From positions 5,692,237 through 5,756,236 of the forward strand of contig JAQFVV010012397.1 in assembly GCA_028023455.1 (NCBI GenBank): DNA of 64,000 nucleotides. Reading direction: 5' to 3'. This stretch comes from Epiperipatus broadwayi. Taxonomy: Eukaryota > Onychophora > Udeonychophora > Euonychophora > Peripatidae. The notes beneath the pieces were generated by a model. The model was not told where the DNA came from. It saw only the letters and a list, made by a program, of their open reading frames with translations, and searched no databases. Position 1 is the stretch's first letter. Every line of letters begins with the position of its first letter. The position numbers and the translations under genes were made by a program. Of this stretch, positions 48,653 through 58,577 are shown in pieces.

Positions 48653-48672
48653 GGATATATATATATATATAT
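48613..48672. repeat. (AT)n microsatellite at LINE 3' end
   Basis: AT units with TCGG near 48651. They abut the 3' end of the RTE-like LINE (minus), whose tail reads ATGATTGATGAT before the AT tract. Confidence 0.93.
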
Positions 48673-48676
48673 ATCA

Positions 48677-51634
48677 TCAATCATTATCAATCCACTGCAG
48701 GATGAAGGTCTCTCCAAGTTTAATCCATCTTTTCCGATCTTTAGCTTCTCTTCTCCACAACACCCCTGCACACTTTCTTATTTCATCCATCCATCTCACA
48801 TGTGATCTCCTTTTCGGTCTTTTACAATCTCTTGGAATCCAGTTTAAAATTTCAATTGTCTGTCTATTATAATCTCTTCTAAAAATATATCCAGCCCAAC
48901 TCCATTTCAATCTTTTAATTTTTTTAATAAGGTCAGTAACACCTATTTGTTGTCTTACTCATACATTGTGTTTTCGATCTCTTATTGTTACTCCCAACAT
49001 ACATCTCTCCATACTCCTTTGAGTGCTCTGAAGTCTCTGTATTGCTTTTCTATTAAGTGTCCAAGTCTCAGATCCATAAATCAGAACTGGTAAAACACAT
49101 TTGTTAAAAACCATCCTTTTCAAACACATGGGTATATTTTTTTTTAGTATCAAGTTATTTCTACCAAAAGCACTCCAACCAAGTTTAATTCTATGATTAA
49201 TTTCCTCCATTATGTTTCCATCTGTATTAATAATTTGACCAAGGTATTTGTAACTGTTAACTTCTTCTAATTCTTCATAATCAATTTTTATTTTCATATT
49301 TTGAGCAAATCGATTAAACATTACTTTAGTCTTTTTAACATTTATCTTTAGTCCTACTTTTCTACTTTCATCTGCTCACTCCTGCAACATTTTCTGCAGC
49401 TCTGAAGCATTATTTGCAAAAACAACTACATCATCTACGAAATCGAAATGACTTAAATACTCTCCATTTACTTTCACTCCTTTAGTTTCCCATTTTAATC
49501 CACAAAATACTTCTTGGAGCATTGCTGTAAAAAGTTTTGGAGATATGGAGTCACCTTGTCTTACACCTTTCTCAATGTTGATTTTTCCAGTATCATTATG
49601 TAATCTAATTGTTGCTGTTGCATTTTTACAAATATTATTTAAAATATGACAATATCCTGGATCTATACCTTGATGATCCAATGCTTTAATCACTGAAGAA
49701 ATGTGTATAGAATTGAATGCCTTTTCATAATCTACAAATTGAAAACATAATGACAACTCATATTCATTTGTCCTTTCTATGACTTCTCTCAATACCTGGA
49801 TATGATCTATTGTACTAAAATCACTTTTAAATCCAGCTTGTTCTCTTGGTTGGTGGAAATCCAAAGTTCTCTGTAGACGAGTTGTAATTATCTTGCTAAA
49901 ATTTTTATATAAAACTGATAAAAGGCTGATAGGTCTATAATTTCTAATATCTTTTTTATCACCTTTTTTAAATATTAATATTATTACTGCATTCTTCCAA
50001 TCTTTCAGTACATCTTTATCATTTAGACATTTGGTATATAACTTTGCTAAAATTGTTTCTATTTTTTCACCTGCTTCTTTTAATATATCAATTATAATTC
50101 CATCATTTCCTGGAGCCCTTCCTTTCTTTATACATTTAATTGCTTGTCTCACTTCTTCATTTAAAATTCTGGGCAATTCGGAAGATGTAATAGATATAGG
50201 AGGTACTTGTTCTTTATTACTATATAATTCTTGATAAAAATCTTCTACCAATTTCATGATGTCATCTCTCTTTTTAGTAATAATTCCATCTTTTTTTCTT
50301 CTTTCAGATATAAATTTCCTACCAATACCAAAATGTTGTTTAACATTCTTGAGACTTTTACTTTCTTCTACAGCTTTCCTTGCTATTTCACAGTTATACT
50401 TTCTTATATCATTTTCAACTCTTTTCCATACCATTTTACAAAATTCGAGATATTCAATTCTTTTTAATACATCATTTTTGTATATCTTCATATTCCTTCT
50501 TTTCTTCATAAATTCTCTAGTCTCAGTAGAAATTTTATTAGTCAATTGCTGCTTTTTTCTACCAGCTATCTTTGTTGCAGTTTTTAAAAGTGTATCAGTT
50601 ATTTTCATATTAATTTCATTCAAATCTGAATCATGTTCAAAATCTCCTAACACTTGAAACCTATTTGTAAGTTCTAATTTAAATTCATTAGAATGTTTCT
50701 GAAGATTAGGAATATCAACTGTAAATATTGTTTTTCTTAATAATTTTTGTCTCTTTAGTTTTACATTAACACGTAACTTACACCTTACTAATCGATGATC
50801 ACTTCCTGTGTTAAATTTATTAAGAACATTACAATCTTGAAATATGTATTTTCTGTTAGTCAAAATATAATCCAATTCTGCTGTACCTTCATTTGGATGT
50901 TTCCATGTCCATTTCCTTTTAACATTTTTCTCAAAAAATGAATTCATAATATAAAGTTTTTCTTTTTCTGCAAACTCCACAAGTCTATGTCCTCTCTCAT
51001 TTCTATTACTATAACCAAAATTACCTACAGCAATTTCATCTTTCATTTGTCTACCAATTCTAGCATTAAAGTCTCCCATAATAATTTTAAAATGTTGTTT
51101 ACTCTGATCAAAAGCCTTTTGTACATCCATATAAAAATCTTCTACTACTTCATCACTATGAGAACTTGTTGGGGCATAAACCTGAATTATCTGCATTTGG
51201 TATCTGCTATTAAGTTGTATAACTAATCTTGCCACTCTGTCCAATACACCATCAATCTCCACAATATTGTTCTTCCACTTTTTATTTATAATGAATCCTA
51301 CTCCACTTGTATTTCCAATATGTGTGCCTTTATAATAGAGTATATGTCCACTTTTTAAATCAATTGTTTCTTCACCTTTTCTTCTAACTTCACAAAGTCC
51401 AACAATGTCCCATTTAATATAAGACAGTTTTTCTTTTAATTCTTGCAATCTTCCTTCACTTGAAAGTGATCTGCAGTTGTAAGTACCTAAATAAAAAGTC
51501 ATCATCAAATGGCAGCCTAGGTCCACAATCAGGGGATTCTTAGCACCCTCCGCCTTCATCCACCAACCACTGCCTTGGTTGATGACTTTACAGCCTCCTG
51601 GGAATAAGGGCCATGCTTTATTTTTGTCTGTCAT
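48677..51634 (-). pseudogene. RTE-type LINE ORF (endonuclease + RT), two stops only
   Basis: One frame of 986 codons from ATG at 51634 to the stop at 48677. Endonuclease: GTYNCRSLSSEGRL, GLCEVRRKG, QVYAPTSS, MGDFNARIGRQ, LDYIL and TGSDHRLV (51500-50780). Reverse transcriptase: RAPGNDGI, NYRPISLLSVLYK, FVDYEKAFNSI, GVRQGDSISPKLF, and the catalytic box FDFVDDVVVFA (50100-49420). C-terminus: KYLGQIINTDG, LIYGSETWTL and KWSWAGYI with RWMDEIRK, the signature tail of RTE-like LINEs. The frame is broken only by TGA at about 49376-49378 and about 48959-48961, with reading frame kept. Likely recently dead. Confidence 0.88.
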
Positions 51635-51955
51635 AATTGTATATATGTATTGGAAAAATATTTATCATTTACACAAACATTCATTCTGCCTTATCAGGCA
51701 CTGAGAAGAAAGACCATGGTGTTTCTTGATCTTAAACTCAGAGGTAAAAAGCCAATAAACTCACCACGCTGGCTAATGTGTGTTGGTGAGCAGACCATCC
51801 ATGTTCGTATACTATATGAATAATCACATAGTAATAACAGCTGCAACAATAAGAACATATGGAGTTGACATTAGGAATTTGCCCTGCTCAGTTCATTTAA
51901 GGCCTCCAAGAGGAATCAAAGGGTCTTCTTTCAGTTAATAACAAACTCCTTTCTG
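51635..51955 (-). other. 5' UTR of the RTE-type LINE
   Basis: About 320 bp upstream of the ATG, less AT-rich than its surroundings, with no ORF. It ends at the (AT)n tract, so the element appears close to full length. No promoter motif could be assigned. Confidence 0.55.
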
Positions 51956-51957
51956 CA

Positions 51958-51961
<4 letters not shown>

Positions 51962-52021
<60 letters not shown>
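51962..52021. repeat. (AT)30 microsatellite
   Basis: Pure AT, separating the LINE from the PLE pair. Confidence 0.96.
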
Positions 52022-52025
<4 letters not shown>

Positions 52026-52189
52026 ACTTTATAAATAAATATTTGAAAATACAGTAATTAAAAGTCTATAAAAATTATATGTATAACTATAACTTAGAAG
52101 CACTTTCACTACCTTGTAGCTTTGTCAACTATCACATTTAAAATGTCAACTTTCCCATGATTCATTGTCAACTTTCCCATAATTCTGTG

Positions 52190-52815
52190 ATATTAACTTT
52201 TGCTGCTTGCCGATTAATTAAATTTTGCTTGTATTTATATATTAACATCACCTCTTTAATTTTTCTTTTATTATTTCTTTAAGTTTCCTATATTTTTACA
52301 TTGTTATAATCAAAATCAAAAACATATATACATGATTTATTATGGTCATAAAAAACAGAAGCTGATAAATTATCACTATTTTTAATAATTTGTTTTGTAT
52401 TTTGAACTCTTTTAAATAATAATACGTGCTCTTTTGTTTTTTTTTCCAATGTGCACCTCAATTCACCTATATATCCACTACCACACCTTCATGTCCATTT
52501 GTAAATGATACAATTTTTATTTGTCAATAAAATTTTATCTTTTGAATTGTTTATTAATTTATTTAATGTAGGTGGTGCATAAAATCCAATATCGCATATT
52601 CTTTTATAAATTTTTTTAATGAAACTTGCCTGTTGATTAGATATATATGGTATTGATATCCACAACTTTTTATCAGAAAAATTAACATTTTTATTAATAT
52701 TTTTATATTTAGAAGTAAAATTTTTAACAGTATAATATACACAATCTTAATTGTATCCAACGTTTCACAACTCATTACAATAAATTTCAATATTTTTAGT
52801 TTTATCTGATGCATA
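52190..52815 (-). pseudogene. decayed PLE C-terminus with GIY-YIG, left arm
   Basis: Mirror of 52850-53446 with substitutions, stops and shifts. YIG context near 52470-52490 and the DHNKSC-equivalent near 52335-52350 are still legible on the minus strand. Confidence 0.7.
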
Positions 52816-52849
52816 TTTCAAAGGTAAATGATAAACTTTGTAAATAATA

Positions 52850-53446
52850 TTGAAATATATTGTAATGAGAAACATTGGATACAATTATGATTGTGTATAT
52901 TATACTGTTAAAAATTTTACTTCTAAATATAAAAATATTAATAAGAATGTTAATTTTTTTGATAAAAAGTTGTGGATATCAATACCATATATATCTAATC
53001 AACAGGCAAGTTTCATTAAGAAAATTTATAAAGGAATATGCGATATTGCATTTTATGCACCGCCTACATTAAATAAATTAATAAACAGTTCAAAAGATAA
53101 AACTTTATTGATAAATAAAAATTGTATCATTTACAAATGGACATGTAGGTGTGGTAGTGGATATATAGGTGAATCGAGGTGCACATTGGAAAAAAGAACC
53201 AAAAAGCATGTATTATTATTTAAAAGGGTTCAAAATATGAAACAAAATATTAAAAATAGTGATATTTTATCAGCTTCTGTTTTTTATGACCATAATAAAT
53301 CATGTATATATGATTTTGATTTTCTTTATAGCAATGTAAAAATATTGGAAACTGAAAGAAATAATAATAAAAGAAAAATTAAAGAGGCGATGTTAATATA
53401 TAACTACAAGCAAAATTTAATTAATCAGCAAGCAGTAAACATTTAG
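52850..53446 (+). pseudogene. PLE C-terminal fragment with GIY-YIG domain (198 aa)
   Basis: Residues 1-65 correspond to the end of the PLE protein before the nuclease (KLWISIPYISNQQASFIKKI). The GIY-YIG domain spans about 92-185: NCIIYKWTCRCGSGYIGESR, LEKRTKKHV, FYDHNKSCIYDF and RKIKEAMLIYNY. The Cys residues before YIG match the PLE-type nuclease. The frame is uninterrupted, but there is no RT upstream because the element turns around near 52820. The annotated ATG is simply the first in frame, not a natural start. Confidence 0.82.
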
Positions 53447-53648
53447 ATCACAGAATTATGGGAAAGTTGACATTGAATCATGGGAAAGTTGACATTTTAA
53501 ATGTGATAGTTGACAAAGCTACAAGGTAGTGAAAGCACTTCTAAGTTATAGTTATACATATAATTTTTATAGACTTTTAATTACTGTTTTTTCAAATATT
53601 TATTTATAAAGTTATGTATATTATTTTGAAGAAATACAGACATCAATT

Positions 53649-53650
<2 letters not shown>

Positions 53651-53718
<68 letters not shown>
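53651..53718. repeat. (AT)34 microsatellite
   Basis: Pure AT tract closing the PLE pair. Confidence 0.96.
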
Positions 53719-53723
<5 letters not shown>

Positions 53724-54363
53724 AACAGTATGCACCCTCTCAACAAGATAAGTTAAGGCAGTTGCATCTCACTATTGTCAGATTTAAGGTCTTTATATAG
53801 GATGCCATGAATGATGTGATTTAATTTTGATATAAAACTATATTTGTTCCTAATAACTAATGTATTATTAATAAATTATTATATCTAAACTACATCAAAT
53901 CAATTGTCACCTTAATTACTTTACCATTATGCTTAGATTTTGAACTCAGGGAAGTTTAACAATTTACTCGCTTCAGGGGTTCTTATCAATATTCTAAAGT
54001 AATATTAATAATGAATCTCACTAACTTTTTAAATTAAATAAAACAAAATTGAAGACTTTATTTAATTTAATATAAAAAACAAAATTATTTATTTAACAAT
54101 TAAATAACTTAAATTTTATAATATACAAAAAAATTATTTGTATATCAACCTCTTTATATTAAAAATATAAATATTCTATTTACTTATGGTAGATATATTT
54201 TCTAACCTATAACACTATCTGATTTTACAATGTATATGAAATATAAGTAACCAAATATTAAGACTTTTATATTAATACTATTTTACAATAATTAGATTAT
54301 ACAAATAATAATCCAATCATTTGTATATAATACCTTCATTCATTAAAATGATTCTCCATAACT

Positions 54364-54395
<32 letters not shown>

Positions 54396-54438
54396 TATAT
54401 ATATATATAGTTATGGATTAACATTGTTGTGAAGTATA

Positions 54439-54478
<40 letters not shown>

Positions 54479-55738
54479 TATACTTCACAACAATGTTAAT
54501 CATTTATTCACTTATACATTACTGTTATTAGACTATTTGAATTAAAATAAACAATGTAGTGTCATGTCATAGAAAATAATAGTATGTGGATTTAAAAATA
54601 ATTTTATCTCTTACCTCAAGTTCACTTTATCCCTTTCCCATATTGACATTTCTTAACCAATATTTAATTCTTTATTAATCATAAATATAAATAAAAATAT
54701 TTTAAATTATTAATTCTATCTTATTCATTTTTATAATAAAATGAATACAATAATAAAGGAAATGAAATTAATTTTTCCCAATTTTAATTTTCAAAAATCT
54801 TAAATGGTATTTATAAAAGTTAATACAATAATCTCAAATGTTCTCCGCAAATGAAAATTCTTTGAAGACATAATTCTTGATTCCTTCATTGTTAGACATT
54901 AAAGAAAATAATAGGATGTCCTAAGTTGACATTTAGTTTCCTCTTTATATGTAGATTTTATCTTCCTAATACATAGTTCCTTTATTAACAATTATAATTC
55001 CATTTTGAAGATCTAATTCTTTTATAATTTTAAGGCATTCCAGCAAAAAATGTTATTCACACATATATATTTGATTAGGCAAGTGCATTTTATCTATACC
55101 ATGATAAATTGGTATTCCACCTGCTTTGCATTTTCTTTATAATATAAAGTACATTAAATTTAATTGAAGTTTCTATAAACATGTTCTTTTTTTTAAAACG
55201 CAGTTTACATTTTAAAACATGTAATTCAAACAATTTTTATAGAACATGAAAATATATTCAAATTACTTTCTTTAAACAAATATTAGAAATTTCTTCTAAT
55301 GAGTATTAAATTGTTCAAAATATAGACTTTATCTTACACAGTTCTTTGAAATCAAACATAGTATAAGTTTTTATGAGTATATAGCTGACAAAAATAGAAT
55401 CCTTAGTCTTCTAATAAAAAGAATTGAATTATTACATTGTATCTCACTCCATCAGCTTTCTGAAGCATACACATTCTACATTGTTGCAATAACAATTCAA
55501 TATTAAAACAATAAGTGAATTTCATTTCTTTTAATTTGATAAACTATGTGAACCAAAGGTCATTTATAACCTTGTCAACCACCTTTTGTCAATGTCTTTT
55601 TTTTATTTTAAAGAATGAAAAATACTAACTTAAGTTATATATTTATTTTCATAAATATAATAATAATGCAAGTATAATGTATACATATTGATTACATGAA
55701 TGTATGAGTATATATATACTACTACATTTCCCCTTGAC
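53719..55738. other. 2 kb AT-rich, only AT tracts and a small palindrome
   Basis: No ORF or domain. AT tracts at 54364-54412 and 54446-54480. The stretch around 55440-55480 is less biased but has no feature I can support. Confidence 0.55.
54416..54501. repeat. AT-centred palindrome
   Basis: GATTAACATTGTTGTGAAGT and its perfect mirror flank an (AT)n centre, so the whole can extrude as a cruciform. AT-rich palindromes of this kind are prone to breakage. Confidence 0.85.
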
Positions 55739-55764
55739 ATATATATATATATATATATATATAT
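55739..55764. repeat. (AT)n microsatellite
   Basis: Thirteen AT units preceding the satellite B palindrome. Confidence 0.93.
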
Positions 55765-56092
55765 GTCCACAGATGGCGTCCTACCAAGACTGCCAATCAA
55801 GCGTATGTTTTGTTTACATAAACGTCAGAGTAGTTAGTATTCACTATCTCTAACTATAATTCCACTTTCAGATCATGATTTCAAGCTATTTGCTATCTGT
55901 CTTTCACTGACGATAGCAAATAGCTTGAAATCATGATCTGAAAGTGGAATTATAGTTAGAGATAGTGAATACTAACTACTCTGACGTTTATGTAAACAAA
56001 ACATACGCTTGATTGGCAGTCTTGGTAGGACGCCATCTGTGGACATAAATACAAGCGTTAGCAAGTTTTTTAACTTGCATTTTTGTTTATCA
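55765..56092. repeat. inverted fragment of satellite B
   Basis: Begins GTCCACAGATGGCG, runs through the ribozyme module, turns near 55896 and returns to GGACATAAATACAAGCG and AACTTGCATTTTTGTTTATC. It matches the inverted region near 47797-47575. The variant CCTACCAAGACTGCCAATCA in both arms shows the arms have been homogenised with each other. (AT)n bounds both ends. Confidence 0.9.
55901..55944 (+). ncRNA. hammerhead ribozyme module, satellite B fragment
   Basis: Identical 44-nt module on the plus strand: CTTTCA, CTGACGA, TAGC/GCTT, GAAA, ATC, TGAAAG. The opposing arm (55865-55896) has lost the CTGACGA core at the turn, so only one strand encodes a complete ribozyme. Confidence 0.7.
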
Positions 56093-56131
56093 TATATATA
56101 TATATATATGTCTATTATTAGATAATAATAA

Positions 56132-58057
56132 AAAAACTTTAAAAATCTTCATCAAATTAATGTTAACCCCGATCTCAGCATTCAACCTAGCAATGCAGCC
56201 ATCGGTCGTAAATATTATAGCCTTAGATCTAATCTAAATGCAACTAAACTAACTTCTACTACAAATAAAAACCCACAAACCAATAAATCAAATGAAAACA
56301 CCATCGCAAATATCAACAAAAGTTTAGAAAATATTCAACTTACCCCTAATATAAACAATAGCATAAATATCTCATCAAGCGAAATTATTGAAATCCTTAA
56401 CTATACAAGCAAAAACCAATCATCTCCTCTCCGAAGATTTTACGCTCCCGCAGAAGACTCTAATGAGCAATTTTCTTTGCCCTATAATACCCCGAAAATC
56501 ATATCTGAAAATAATAGACAAAATTTCCAACAAGATGATATCGGCGAATTTTTTAAAGTTAAAACTTTTCCACCAGAGGTCGACAAAACTGGCGCTGTCA
56601 CATTACAGTTTGTCAACAGTAAATTTAAAAATCAAAAAGAAGAAATAAATTTTAAAACTAATAAACCTCATTCCAAAACAAACAAAGATTATAGCACAGA
56701 ACAATCCATTGCTACATCAGCCAACTTGCAATCTAAACCAATTTCCTCAATTCCAATATTGAAAAATTCCACTACATACGCAAATATCATAAGGTCTAAA
56801 AATTCTGAGAGAATCTCTGAAAATATTAAGGCCGATAATTTCAATGAACTATATTTGAATATCTCAGAATTAGACACAGAACAAGAATCAAACACTCTAG
56901 AAAATGTCTCATTTAATATAAACGATCTTAATGATGACATGTTCCTAAAAATAAATAACGAGTTTAACAAAACGATTCCCAACACTCTGTATAAATCGTT
57001 TACAAACTACTACAGCGATAAGTCGTTAATCTTAGCCATAACAAATCAACAATGTGCATTATATAAGTTCCCTCTAGAACAATTATACAGTCTAATCAAT
57101 CAAAATCAATTAGGCAGAGGCATTCACATGATCCTTAATCATCCCAATGACCGCTATGTTATCGTTGAGTTTAAAACGTGGGCGGACTGTATGAACTTTA
57201 AAAATAACTACCGATCTTTGGGAAATTATATACTTTGCTCCATAGATATGAACCATCCAGTTACACTATCTGGCAGAATTCAAAACTGCCTTGCCCATTT
57301 GAAAGAACAAGAACTACAAGACATCCTTATTAATTATGGTTCAATTAGTAAATTTAAACACCTTCTAAACCCTCACTTCGAAGATCAAATTCTGTCCAAT
57401 ACAGTTGTCTTCACACTTACTTTAAAGAAAAACATTATACCCACTGACATACCCACCATTATTACTGCAAGAGGCTCTCCTATGGTTTTGACCTTCAGGG
57501 GAGTACAGCCACAATGTTTCTTCTGCCTTCAAAGAACACACCTTATTAAAGATTGTGCAGCAAGATTATGCATACACTGTGGTATTAAAAAGAATAAAGT
57601 TCACAGATGCCCTGGTAGACCTATTAATATGGCTATCACATCCTTAAATAGACAATCACCACATGGGATTAATTCAAACAGCAACCTCACAAACCCAGAC
57701 AATCTGACTCAAATAAATCCTCCAACAAACCCTCTCACATCCAAACCTATCTTTCAAAATAAAAATCTTCAAGAAAGAACAAACACCAACCTCTACACTA
57801 ATAATAGTGAATCAGAGAACCAAGCAATAACATATACTGCTACTAAACCAATCTCTCAAACCAATAATACTCAAGATCATTCATTAGATACATATTGTAC
57901 TAATCCCCGAGAAACAATGCTAGGCCAAACTCTTTCTACAAAAGAAGACAATATGACCAAACCATCTAACGAGAGCAAGGAAAACCCAGGCGATGAAGAA
58001 AATACACTTAAAAAATTTCAAAACAATTCATCTATAACAACTCCCACCCAGATCTAA
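56132..58057 (+). pseudogene. LINE ORF1, nucleic-acid-binding protein with two zinc knuckles, 5'-truncated
   Basis: Open from a stop at 56129 to TAA at 58055-58057, 642 codons. No ATG lies near the beginning, so the start is lost to the (AT)n junction upstream. The first 300 residues are N-, S- and T-rich. A domain with RRM-like spacing follows (LYKFPLEQLYSLI, RYVIVEFKTW, ILINYGSISKFKHLL), then CFFCLQRTHLIKDC (CX2CX4HX4C) and a second cluster CIHCGIKKNKVHRC. This order matches ORF1 proteins of Tx1/L1-group LINEs, which bind their own RNA. The frame continues after 58057 in shifted frames up to 58571. Confidence 0.75.
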
Positions 58058-58571
58058 AATTTAAACCAAATTCTTATAACAATAAAAAAACACTTTCATC
58101 AAAAGTACAGGAAAAAGAAAACAACACTACTAAACTTAAAAAAACCCCAGAAACCAACACAACAAATACCCAAAATACAAATAAGAAAATTAAAAGAAAA
58201 TCAATTCGCTCAGATAAATCAAGCTCTGATGATGACAGCTCCCATCCAATACATTATTCACCACCACCCGCTAGCAAACAAATCTCAGATATATCCAGCA
58301 CAAAGCTTCACAAATCCATAGAAAAAAGAGGAAAACCATGGATCCTATAACCATCGATACCATTGATCCATCTGATGAATCTCAGACAGATTACACTACT
58401 TCATCAGACACCGAAGACTTCATGGATGCATTTCCTCAACCAACAAATATATCACCAATCCATCCACAAGTTCAATCACAAGACTCTGATTTCCAAACAA
58501 CATCAGAACTCATTAACATGGAGATGCCCCACATTGACTTGGTACACTTTGCTGAGGACAGTTTGGATTAA
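58045..58571 (+). pseudogene. ORF1 C-terminal extension in shifted frames
   Basis: The frame shifted by two carries on from about 58045 to 58349 (KIKRKSIRSDKSSSDDDSS, then YSPPPASKQ). The next frame, 58338-58571, encodes an acidic tail (MDPITIDTIDPSDE, ending FAEDSLD). Two indels would explain this, or the 77-residue piece may be a separate small ORF with its own ATG. It ends seven bases before the ORF2 ATG. Confidence 0.5.
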
Positions 58572-58577
58572 TCTATC

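Larger units (their letters stand above)
52022..53650. mobile_element. head-to-head pair of PLE 3' fragments
   Basis: Inverted arms of about 800 bp turning near 52820. GTTGAC of the terminal motif lies at 53509-53514 and its mirror at 52124-52129. The right arm has an intact GIY-YIG frame; the left arm has the same sequence with stops (about 52190-52815, minus). Both ends carry a terminal hairpin variant, GACAAAGCTAC/GTAGTGAAAGCAC. (AT)n lies on both sides. Confidence 0.85.

Noticed and set aside
50031-51226. Plus-strand ORFs inside the RTE LINE
   Set aside because: Antisense shadows of the endonuclease and RT frame.
52563-53072. ORFs of 83 and 65 codons in alternative frames of the PLE pair
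   Set aside because: They are out-of-frame readings of the two inverted arms.
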